DNA of 5,685 bases from Victivallales bacterium (GTDB taxonomy: Bacteria; Verrucomicrobiota; Lentisphaeria; Oligosphaerales; Oligosphaeraceae). Within the stretch, counting starts at the first letter, position 1. Every line of letters begins with the position of its first letter. Below, one piece after another: positions 1-5,685 of the stretch. Under the pieces are notes generated by a model that had not been told where the DNA came from, searched no databases, and saw only the letters and a list, made by a program, of their open reading frames with translations. The stretch spans positions 1 through 5,685 of the forward strand of contig JAFYGL010000331.1 of NCBI GenBank assembly GCA_017543165.1, read 5' to 3'. The position numbers were made by a program, and so were the translations under genes.

Positions 1-2661
1 CGCACGATGCTTGCCGATGAGCAAAAGTCTATCAGCGACAAATGCGGCGAGACCGAGGCAAAGCTGGCGCAGCACTATGCAGAGGCGAAGACACTGCTGC
101 CCAGAGAAGAACGTCTCTCGCTGGACAAGGCTGGCAAGAGGGCCGTGGGCGAACTATGCCGTCTTGGCGGCTTTGACACAAACCTGGCAAGCGCAATACT
201 CAAACTGGGGCAGGAGAAGCCTGACGCATTGAGGCATTTGAACGATATGGTAAATGCGCGGCTGGACGGCAAGCCAGGCACAACAACCGAGTTGTTCGCT
301 CAACTGGATGCACTGCTGGAAACAGATCCAGAAGTCGCTGATGCACTGCTGCAAGTCAAACTCAAGCTGGCCTCTGGAATGGATGAGAAGAAAGTGCGAT
401 TGCTGCATGAGGCGGCCGTCACCCGCACAAAGTTTGACAGGACCATGGCGGAGCCATCCAAGAACCAATCCATGGAACGCCTGGGGCTATACTATTTCAA
501 GGGTTCCACGCCCAAGAGTTCCCTGCGCTATATGCTGGGCAAAATCGGCATGGCGGGACGCAACCGCCCCTCTGGCCTGAACATGGCAATCCTGAAGCAT
601 CTCTGGCTGGACGAATTGACCAGCGATGCCACAGACGATTCACCGCTGCCCGACGTGAAGGCACGCTTCGCGCAGTTCCAGGCCAAACTGCCAGAGCCAT
701 TCAAGAGTGACGCGAAACTTTTTGACGCAATGGCGTTCGATGTAAAGGAACTGCGCTTCGTGGAGGATTTCGGCACATCACTGACTGCGCTTTCAGGGAC
801 GATGGACGGTGCCCGCGAGTTGCAGAAAGCCTTTGACACACTGGCGGGACAGGACGATGTTTTCGCCGCACGCAAGGCATTGGAAAGCCTGACAAGGCGC
901 TACGCCAACTGCACCAGCGCCAGCGGCGACCAACTGATGGAAAGCGGCGCAAATGTGCGCCAGGGATTGTTCGCCGCTTGCGAGAAACTGCCTGACGAAT
1001 TGGCCGTGGCGTTCCAGATCGAAGGCGAGCCTACCGAGGAGCAGCAGAAGGCAATAGAGGCATTCGCAGCGAAAGCCGAGGGACTGCGCAGTTCCAGTGT
1101 GCTTTTGACGGCGCGCGCAAAGCGGCAGCAGGCAGCTTGCGCCGCCATCGTGGGAGACGTGGCCGACATGGACAGGACCATCCGCTCGGTAAAGGAAGTT
1201 GACGGCAAGACCTTCAAGCCTGGCAAGGTTAATGGCGCCAGTGTCGCCGTTTGCATCATTGCATTGCAGACCGCCGTCAAGGGAATGAAAGATGACTTGT
1301 TGTCGGAGAGGCATTCTCCGAAAGAAGAAGACCGAAAGAAGGCGGCGGAGAGGATGCAGTTGCGCTACAATCTGCTGGCATACGTGAACTTCCCCGATGG
1401 AATGCATCTCTCCTCCATATCCTCCCATGGAAAATTGACCATGGATGAAGAGGCCTCAAGGCTCTTTGCTTTGCGGGACCAGGTTTTCCACTTGCCAGAG
1501 GATGCCGAGGAAGCAAAGGAGCAACTGAATAGGATTGCCGAAGAAATAGAGAGTTTCCTGGCAGCTGGCAACTATGTGGAAAAGGCAAAGGCTGTCCTGG
1601 CGTACAAGCACCATGACAAGCGGGGCACTGCGCAAATAGTCTGGGACAAGGCATTCAAAAATGTGAAACTTTCTGGAGAGCGTTTTACAGCAGAGCGAGA
1701 CATGATATTCGACATGTTCCCGCAGGAACTAGCTGGCAAGGCGGTGCGTGCGTCTCTTGCGCAAAGCAAACTGTCTGTGGCTGCAAAGGAAGATTTCGCG
1801 GCGGCGAAGAAGTCGCTGGATGAGACCACGCAGGCATTCAGCGGGCAGGTGCGCAAGGCATTGTCGGACGCGGTACGCATTGCGGTTGTGGACACGTTCC
1901 TGCGCAGCGACCCGCCCATTGGCACGGCAGCGGCATTGCGGCAGCAGATTTCTAAATTGCCAAACCAGCGCGCCCTGCGTGAAATGCCATTCTTCCAGCA
2001 GTGCCAGAAGACTTTGCGGGAGAAACTGGCGGTGCCAGATGCGGTCAGCACAAATCTCCTGATACAACTTCTAACCAACATAGACGACCGCATGTTCCAG
2101 GACATGGCAAAGAGTGTGAGCACCCAAGGAGCGCAGACATTCCTGATGGACTTGTCCGCCGCGGACCGTGCGCCAATTGAGCGATTGCTGCATCATGAGG
2201 ACACTTTGCATCGTGCGGCGGCGCTGGTCTCAAGCATGAAAGAACCAGACGCAATGGTTACCTTCGATTTGGGGATGACGCATGGCAGCACAGTGCCATC
2301 AGTGGCAGGGCATGTTGCCTCTGGTTCTTCACGCATGGAGAGTGCGCTTTATGCAGGCATGGCCATTCGGCGCGAAGGGGCGGAATTCATAGTTACGCTG
2401 TCCCCATACGCGACAGGAAAGATGGGCAAGCACATCCAGGAAGCGCTGGTGCGACTGGAAAATGCTTCAGCCCGTGCGGAAGGGCAGTTTAGAGACGGAA
2501 TGGAGCTGCATTTCGAGAACGGCGAGAAATGCACGGAATTCCTGGCGGACTTGATGAGCGGCGAACTTGAGATGTCCAGTTTCCAGCACTGCTCCGCAAT
2601 CGACTTGCTTGCAAGAAAAGGCAGTTCCCTAGTATCCCAGCGAGTTGATATTGCAAAATAA
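1..2661 (+). CDS. Large helical protein of unknown function, probably 5'-partial
   Basis: I do not recognise this protein. The frame is open to the left edge: the two codons before the first ATG (position 7) are sense codons and there is no room to see a ribosome binding site, so the true start may lie outside the window. From that ATG it is 884 residues, ending in TAA at 2659-2661. It is rich in Ala, Leu, Lys, Glu and Asp, has only two tryptophans that I can find (W200, W546), and shows no signal peptide, convincing membrane segment, P-loop or other catalytic motif. Charged heptad-like stretches, for example around residues 1-40, 480-530 and 590-640, suggest long helices or coiled coils. The last 130 residues (from about 750) are richer in Gly, Ser and beta-type segments and may be a separate domain. 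It converges on the rhomboid gene; the long inverted repeat starts 2 nt after its stop. A scaffold or secreted effector-like role is possible but only a guess. That it is a real gene is well supported by its length and by the lack of a better frame. Confidence 0.85.
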   Translation, partial: RTMLADEQKSISDKCGETEAKLAQHYAEAKTLLPREERLSLDKAGKRAVGELCRLGGFDTNLASAILKLGQEKPDALRHLNDMVNARLDGKPGTTTELFAQLDALLETDPEVADALLQVKLKLASGMDEKKVRLLHEAAVTRTKFDRTMAEPSKNQSMERLGLYYFKGSTPKSSLRYMLGKIGMAGRNRPSGLNMAILKHLWLDELTSDATDDSPLPDVKARFAQFQAKLPEPFKSDAKLFDAMAFDVKELRFVEDFGTSLTALSGTMDGARELQKAFDTLAGQDDVFAARKALESLTRRYANCTSASGDQLMESGANVRQGLFAACEKLPDELAVAFQIEGEPTEEQQKAIEAFAAKAEGLRSSSVLLTARAKRQQAACAAIVGDVADMDRTIRSVKEVDGKTFKPGKVNGASVAVCIIALQTAVKGMKDDLLSERHSPKEEDRKKAAERMQLRYNLLAYVNFPDGMHLSSISSHGKLTMDEEASRLFALRDQVFHLPEDAEEAKEQLNRIAEEIESFLAAGNYVEKAKAVLAYKHHDKRGTAQIVWDKAFKNVKLSGERFTAERDMIFDMFPQELAGKAVRASLAQSKLSVAAKEDFAAAKKSLDETTQAFSGQVRKALSDAVRIAVVDTFLRSDPPIGTAAALRQQISKLPNQRALREMPFFQQCQKTLREKLAVPDAVSTNLLIQLLTNIDDRMFQDMAKSVSTQGAQTFLMDLSAADRAPIERLLHHEDTLHRAAALVSSMKEPDAMVTFDLGMTHGSTVPSVAGHVASGSSRMESALYAGMAIRREGAEFIVTLSPYATGKMGKHIQEALVRLENASARAEGQFRDGMELHFENGEKCTEFLADLMSGELEMSSFQHCSAIDLLARKGSSLVSQRVDIAK

Positions 2662-2663
2662 AA

Positions 2664-2916
2664 AGCCGCGTCAGCGGCGACGCCCGTAGGGCGCAACCAT
2701 GCTTAACCCTGGGCAAGCGCCCAAAGGGCGCGCAGCCTAGGGAACATGACACTCAAGAGACTGCGCCCGTAGGGCGCTACTAAATCAAGCCATGCATTTG
2801 TCGCGCCCTTGCGGGCGCAGACTGTTATTTGCATCTTCCCCAGGCTGCGCGCCCTTTGGGCGCTTGCCAGGGGTTAAGCATAGTTGTGCCCTACGGGCGA
2901 TGCCGCTGACGCGGCT
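2664..2916. repeat. 253-bp imperfect palindrome with 80-bp inverted arms
   Basis: The left arm (2664-2743) and right arm (2837-2916) are reverse complements at 73 of 80 aligned positions with no gaps; the mismatches are single or paired substitutions. The spacer is 93 nt. Each arm contains three small palindromes: GCCGC-GTCA-GCGGC (2665-2678), CGCCC-GTA-GGGCG (2681-2693) and GCGCCC-AAA-GGGCGC (2717-2731) on the left, with counterparts at 2902-2915, 2888-2898 and 2849-2863 on the right. The element fills nearly all of the space between two converging genes, starting 2 nt after one stop and ending 29 nt before the other. As RNA, either strand could form a very long hairpin, so bidirectional termination or 3'-end protection is plausible. 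There is no T-tract after any stem and no obvious target-site duplication at the edges. It could also be a non-autonomous mobile or REP-like repeat. The repeat itself is certain; its function is not. Confidence 0.93.
2761..2820. repeat. Inner inverted repeat nested in the spacer of the large palindrome
   Basis: The left half (2761-2777) reads CTGCGCCCGTAGGGCGC. The right half (2803-2820) is its reverse complement except for one inserted base and one substitution in the middle. Each half is also a hairpin on its own: GCGCCC-GTA-GGGCGC at 2763-2777 and GCGCCC-TTGC-GGGCGC at 2803-2818. The halves are separated by 25 nt (2778-2802). Between this pair and the 80-bp arms lie unpaired stretches of 17 nt on the left and 16 nt on the right, so the whole element keeps two-fold symmetry around one centre. 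This suggests one ancestral palindrome with diverged internal segments, or hairpin units of one family added in pairs. Confidence 0.85.
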
Positions 2917-2945
2917 CTTCGTTTACCAATCTTCTTTGGAAGCAA

Positions 2946-4058
2946 TTAACGCCCGATTTCATTGAGGCGGAGATGGACTTTTCGGCGCAAGGCAAAGCCA
3001 AATGCAAGACCTGCGATTGCGCCGCCCACATGTGCCCAGAAGGCGATGCCCGCCTCAATATGCATGGCAAGCAATCCAATTACTGTCTGGTAAAGCATCC
3101 ATAATGCGAATGCGCCCCAGGCGGGAATGCTCAGCCAGCGGTACATAAGTCCCCAGCGGCAGGCAAGGTGTATGGTGACTTTTGGGAAGAACACGGCGTA
3201 TGCGGCGATTATGCCTGAGATGAATCCGCTGGCGCCAATGCATGGAATCGTTGAAGTTGGGAAAATTGCAATGTGGAGAAGAGCGGCAGCCAAGCCAGAA
3301 GTCAATATCAATGCCAGAAACAGCGGCTTGCCCAGGACATCCTCCACGTTGTCGCCAAAGATGAAAAAGAAATAGAGATTGCCAATAAGATGTCCAATTC
3401 CTGCATGGAGGAACATGGATGTAATGAAAGTGGCGCCATTGTGCCGAAGGCAATCTGCGGGTACCAATCCCCATTCCGATATACATTCACGATTTCCGAA
3501 TGTGGCTATGAATACAAGCATGCAGAGTGCCGTGACAATCCATGTGCACCAGGGACGCTCCGCAATTTCAGGGGCTCCGTTTTCCACGGGAAATCCCAGC
3601 AGTCCAGCCACATAGCCCAGCCCAGTAGGAGGCGCGGACGAGCGATTTTCCTCCGCCATTCTTTCAATTTCATGCATTGCCAGTAGTTCCCTGGCTCTTT
3701 GCGGCATTTCGGGTGCCTGCGGCGGGGGCGGTGGTTTAGGCAGTGCCTCAATTTCGTTAGGATCAAACCAAAGTTCCTGGCAACGGCAGCATACATCCAG
3801 TTCCAGAATGCCACCCTGTACTGGCAGGGTGACAAGCGTCATGGGATGATGGCATACAGGGCACTTTCCGCCAAGGCCTGAAGGCATCTCCGCGGCCCTG
3901 CGCCATAGCATATTGGCAAAACCAGTGTCGCCGCACAATGCCCGCACAGCCGAAAGCGTCATAGCGCACCCATGGCCACGAGGGCAGTGAAACGAGATGC
4001 GGCCCTGGTAGAATGACCTTTCGAGAGGCTCACCGCAGCGTGGGCAGTCCATGCTCAT
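2946..4058 (-). CDS. Rhomboid intramembrane serine protease with N-terminal zinc ribbons
   Basis: A membrane protease expected to cut transmembrane segments of substrate proteins inside the bilayer. In the 370-residue product the rhomboid domain occupies about 170-360. FLHAG (H218) and HLIGN (H223, N227) form the conserved His/Asn region, GASG at 275-278 carries the catalytic Ser277, and AHVGG carries the catalytic His343. About six hydrophobic segments are visible (roughly 172-187, 221-236, 243-262, 275-291, 313-332, 338-356). Before it lie two cysteine-rich modules: C5/C8 with C25 and H29 or C31, then a TFIIB-type zinc ribbon (C66, C69, C90, C93, followed by ELWFDPNE). A Pro-rich linker (108-119) and a charged helix follow. 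The frame extends 18 codons further upstream, but the chosen ATG overlaps the antiporter stop as ATGA, and the protein then starts directly before the first CxxC. A second Met two codons on is also possible. All catalytic residues are present, so it looks active. The substrate is unknown; the zinc modules may bind protein or nucleic acid. Confidence 0.93.
   Translation of the reverse strand: MSMDCPRCGEPLERSFYQGRISFHCPRGHGCAMTLSAVRALCGDTGFANMLWRRAAEMPSGLGGKCPVCHHPMTLVTLPVQGGILELDVCCRCQELWFDPNEIEALPKPPPPPQAPEMPQRARELLAMHEIERMAEENRSSAPPTGLGYVAGLLGFPVENGAPEIAERPWCTWIVTALCMLVFIATFGNRECISEWGLVPADCLRHNGATFITSMFLHAGIGHLIGNLYFFFIFGDNVEDVLGKPLFLALILTSGLAAALLHIAIFPTSTIPCIGASGFISGIIAAYAVFFPKVTIHLACRWGLMYRWLSIPAWGAFALWMLYQTVIGLLAMHIEAGIAFWAHVGGAIAGLAFGFALRRKVHLRLNEIGR
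4055..4058 (-). promoter_or_regulatory. ATGA stop/start overlap coupling antiporter and rhomboid translation
   Basis: On the minus strand the bases read ATGA: ATG starts the rhomboid protein (4058-4056) and TGA ends the antiporter (4057-4055). The preceding sequence has only weak purine runs and no clear Shine-Dalgarno site at normal spacing. This suggests that ribosomes finishing the antiporter reinitiate on the rhomboid gene. It also decides the rhomboid start over the longer upstream alternative at 4112. Confidence 0.8.
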
Positions 4059-5458
4059 TTTGCCATTGCGAACCCCACAATCAAATACGCAATCGAGGCA
4101 ACCACGGCGCATACAAGCGCGTATGGCAGCTGCGTCTTGACGTGGTCAATATGGTCTGCTGCCGCGCCTGCGGAGGAAAGCACCGTGGTTTCAGACAAAG
4201 GCGAGCAGTGGTCGCCGAACACGCCGCCGCCTGCGACAGCCGCAAAGCATGCCATGACGAGGGGGGTAACCTGGCCGTTTGTGTAGTTGAAAGCAAGCGG
4301 CAGGGCAATGGGCATGCAGATGGCAAAAGTGCCCCAGGATGTGCCAGTTGCAAATGCCATGATGGCGGCGATGATAAAGATTACAAATGGCAGAAGATGG
4401 GGTGACAGGAACTGCTGCGTGAGTGAGACAATATAGTTGGCGGTGCCCATGGTCTTGCTCAGGGAATTGACGGAGTAGGCAAGTGCCAGCAATATGACCA
4501 CTGGGACTGCGCCCTTGACGCCTTCCGTGGCAGTGGCGATGACCTCCTTGAGGGGAATGCCCTGTATCCACAGGCTGATGGTCATGAACAGCACCACACC
4601 TAGAAACGCCTCCATGGTCTTGGCGGAGTGCAGTTTGATGTAGGTGCCTACCGCAATGGCCACAATCATTATGACAGGCAGAATGAAATTGAGGAAAACA
4701 CGGGTCTTGATTTTCTCGTGCTGCGCCATTTCGGTCAGTTCCTTGCCGATGATGGGTTCGGCGCCATCCCGCTGCACCTTGCCTTCGGTGATGGCGCGAT
4801 TTTCAGCAGTCTTCATCGGCCCGAAGTCCTTAATGATGCCGCTGCCTATCAGGAAAACAAAGAACACGGCAAACAGGGCGTAGAAGTTGAACGGGACGGC
4901 ATGCACAAACAGGCTCATGGCCTGTTCCTGGGTGGCAATGCAGCCGACGCCTACAGCCAATCCACTTAGATACGCGGCCCAGCCTGTGATGGGAACCAAA
5001 ACGGACACAGGCGCGGAGGTGGAATCGGCAATATAGGACAGTTTTTCGCGGCTGACCTTCGCATTGTCGGAAATACGCCTCATGACAGTGCCGACGAACA
5101 GGGGCGAGAACGAATCGCTGAAATACACGAAGAGGCCGAGCAGCCATGAAATAAGCTGAACACCCTTGCGGCTCAATTTGCAGTCATGCACCTTCTGCGA
5201 AAGCCCCTGGATGGCGCCTGACTTCTGGAAATAGGCGACCAGGACGCTGATGAACACATTCAGCATCATCACCCAGGCAAAGCCCGTAGTGCCCATGCTG
5301 TTCTTGAGCAAGGTGGGCAATCCCATCAAGCCCTGTCCAGCCAGAAGCGTGCCTGCCGCACATGCCACCATCAACGAAATGATGGTATTGCGTGTGACAA
5401 AACACAGCACAACGGCCAAAAGCGAGGGCACTAGCGAAACAAAACCCATGTTTTCCAT
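4055..5458 (-). CDS. NhaC-family Na+/H+ antiporter
   Basis: An inner-membrane secondary transporter that exchanges sodium, sometimes together with an organic acid such as malate/lactate in related proteins, for protons. It would serve sodium and pH balance. The 467 residues form about eleven or twelve hydrophobic segments, interrupted by a hydrophilic loop at about 209-252. Family signatures are clear. Residues 121-150 hold FVGTVMRRISD, SREKLSYIADST and SAP. ATGTSWGTF lies at 370-378, and GDHCSPLSETTVLSS at 415-429 is followed by DHIDHVKTQLPYA (435-447). The acidic and hydroxyl residues around D416, S419, S422 and T424 are in the most conserved part of the family. Length is normal and nothing is truncated. 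The first ATG is preferred over the one at codon 4 because AGGA lies 6 nt before it. It is the first gene of a two-gene operon with the rhomboid protease. Exact substrate (Na+ or Li+ only, or an acid-coupled exchange as in MleN) cannot be told from sequence. Confidence 0.93.
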   Translation of the reverse strand: MENMGFVSLVPSLLAVVLCFVTRNTIISLMVACAAGTLLAGQGLMGLPTLLKNSMGTTGFAWVMMLNVFISVLVAYFQKSGAIQGLSQKVHDCKLSRKGVQLISWLLGLFVYFSDSFSPLFVGTVMRRISDNAKVSREKLSYIADSTSAPVSVLVPITGWAAYLSGLAVGVGCIATQEQAMSLFVHAVPFNFYALFAVFFVFLIGSGIIKDFGPMKTAENRAITEGKVQRDGAEPIIGKELTEMAQHEKIKTRVFLNFILPVIMIVAIAVGTYIKLHSAKTMEAFLGVVLFMTISLWIQGIPLKEVIATATEGVKGAVPVVILLALAYSVNSLSKTMGTANYIVSLTQQFLSPHLLPFVIFIIAAIMAFATGTSWGTFAICMPIALPLAFNYTNGQVTPLVMACFAAVAGGGVFGDHCSPLSETTVLSSAGAAADHIDHVKTQLPYALVCAVVASIAYLIVGFAMAK

Positions 5459-5464
5459 AAATTA

Positions 5465-5470
5465 TCCTTT
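5465..5470 (-). promoter_or_regulatory. Ribosome binding site of the antiporter gene
   Basis: On the minus strand the sequence is AAAGGA followed by TAATTT and then the ATG at 5458, a good Shine-Dalgarno match with 6-nt spacing. It supports the first Met rather than the one at codon 4, whose nearest purine run (GGAAAA) sits too close. A TATAAA overlaps this site but lies too near the start codon to be a convincing -10 box. I cannot place a promoter. Confidence 0.7.
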
Positions 5471-5486
5471 ATAGTTCTGGTTGTAT

Positions 5487-5512
5487 CTGTGGACTGTGGA
5501 CTGTGGACTGTG
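5487..5512. repeat. Left heptad tandem array, 3.7 copies of CTGTGGA
   Basis: A perfect 7-bp period runs for 26 nt. It ends 29 nt upstream of the antiporter start codon, so the operon's promoter must lie within or beyond it, or be squeezed between it and the ribosome binding site. Its last 24 nt (5489-5512) are the exact reverse complement of 5641-5664, making it one arm of an inverted pair. Confidence 0.93.
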
Positions 5513-5515
5513 TTG

Positions 5516-5539
5516 CGCGGAGCGAAAGCCCCGCGTTTT
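5516..5539. repeat. GAAA-loop hairpin with T-tract in the core between the heptad arrays
   Basis: CGCGGAGC (5516-5523) pairs with GCCCCGCG (5528-5535), with one A/C mismatch and a GAAA loop, followed on the plus strand by TTTT (5536-5539). The shape is that of a weak intrinsic terminator reading rightward, but no plus-strand gene lies upstream of it within 2.8 kb, so I read it as a structural part of the repeat element rather than a working terminator. Confidence 0.55.
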
Positions 5540-5554
5540 GAAGGCACGCTATTC

Positions 5555-5585
5555 CGCGCGGCCATTGGCCGCGCGTCAGGACGCG
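5555..5585. repeat. Two overlapping GC hairpins in the core between the heptad arrays
   Basis: The first is perfect: CGCGCGGCC (5555-5563), loop ATT, GGCCGCGCG (5567-5575). The second is CGCGTC (5572-5577), loop AG, GACGCG (5580-5585). They share 5572-5575, so only one can form fully at a time. Neither is followed by a T-tract. The remaining core, 5586-5640, shows no gene and no strong structure. Confidence 0.75.
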
Positions 5586-5640
5586 TGAACGCCATCTGCG
5601 CCTGGCAGGCACAATGCTATCTGCGGACAGCCAACTTCAT

Positions 5641-5685
5641 CACAGTCCACAGTCCACAGTCCACTGTCCACTGTCCACTGTCCAC
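5641..5685. repeat. Right heptad tandem array with two unit types, cut by the window end
   Basis: Three copies of CACAGTC are followed by three copies of CACTGTC and a partial CAC. The units differ only by A to T at the fourth base, and the two kinds are in separate blocks rather than mixed. Positions 5641-5664 are the exact reverse complement of the left array (5489-5512). The array reaches the last base, so its true copy number is unknown. A tandem array at the edge is a common reason for an assembly to stop. Confidence 0.92.

Noticed and set aside
793..2123. Long open frames on the minus strand (793-1428 and 1572-2123)
   Set aside because: They lie opposite the large plus-strand gene, have low-complexity shadow-like composition, and show no domain or ribosome binding site.
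2665..2678. Intrinsic terminator of the first gene
   Set aside because: The stem is only 5 bp and no T-tract follows; only the full 253-bp palindrome could plausibly stop transcription.
2681..2693. GTAG in hairpins as a classic REP signature
   Set aside because: In known REP elements GTAG lies at the foot of the palindrome; here it overlaps the loop of CGCCC-GTA-GGGCG, so the resemblance is superficial.
2489..2752. Minus-strand open frame running from the large palindrome into the 3' end of the first gene
   Set aside because: It starts inside the repeat arm and is otherwise antisense to the first gene; no recognisable protein features.
4059..4112. Upstream 18-codon extension of the rhomboid protein (start at 4112)
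   Set aside because: It lies wholly inside the antiporter gene and adds no domain sequence, while the ATGA overlap gives a natural start just before the first CxxC.
5459..5640. Riboswitch or leader RNA of the antiporter operon
   Set aside because: No known sodium or pH-responsive leader signature is visible; the structure present is explained by symmetric repeat hairpins.
5641..5685. CRISPR-like repetition at the right end
   Set aside because: Units are 7 bp and directly abutting, with no spacers and no cas genes; this is a simple tandem repeat.

Overview
The window holds three protein-coding genes and two stretches of intergenic DNA built almost entirely from inverted repeats and palindromes. 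It looks bacterial: compact genes, Shine-Dalgarno-like spacing, a 4-nt stop/start overlap and moderately high GC by eye. No rRNA, tRNA or clade-specific marker is present, so the lineage cannot be fixed. Short GC palindromes plus heptanucleotide arrays suggest a repeat-rich genome, but I do not assign a phylum.

Layout. Positions 1-2661 (+) carry a long reading frame of about 884 residues, open at the left edge, for a soluble, mostly helical protein that I do not recognise. Positions 2664-2916 are a 253-bp structure: two 80-bp arms that are inverted copies of each other (73 of 80 positions match), enclosing a second, shorter inverted repeat, with eight small hairpins in all. It lies between two converging genes. 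Positions 2946-4058 (-) encode a rhomboid intramembrane serine protease fused to N-terminal zinc-binding modules. Positions 4055-5458 (-) encode a NhaC-family Na+/H+ antiporter. Positions 5487-5685 hold 7-bp tandem repeats in inverted orientation around a core with three GC-rich hairpins; the window ends inside the right-hand array.

How the genes work together. The antiporter is transcribed first and its stop overlaps the rhomboid start in ATGA, so the two are almost certainly one translationally coupled operon. Both products are membrane proteins, one moving ions and one cleaving within the membrane. A functional link, such as protease-based quality control or signalling related to ion stress, is inference only. 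The operon converges on the large helical-protein gene, and the 253-bp inverted repeat between them is well placed to act as a two-way transcription barrier, although it has no clear T-tract. The left heptad array ends 29 nt upstream of the antiporter start codon, where its promoter would be expected.

The most unusual material is the repeat DNA. The three genes are a recognisable antiporter, a rhomboid with an uncommon fusion, and one orphan. I see no evidence of a complete new defence or mobile system here.
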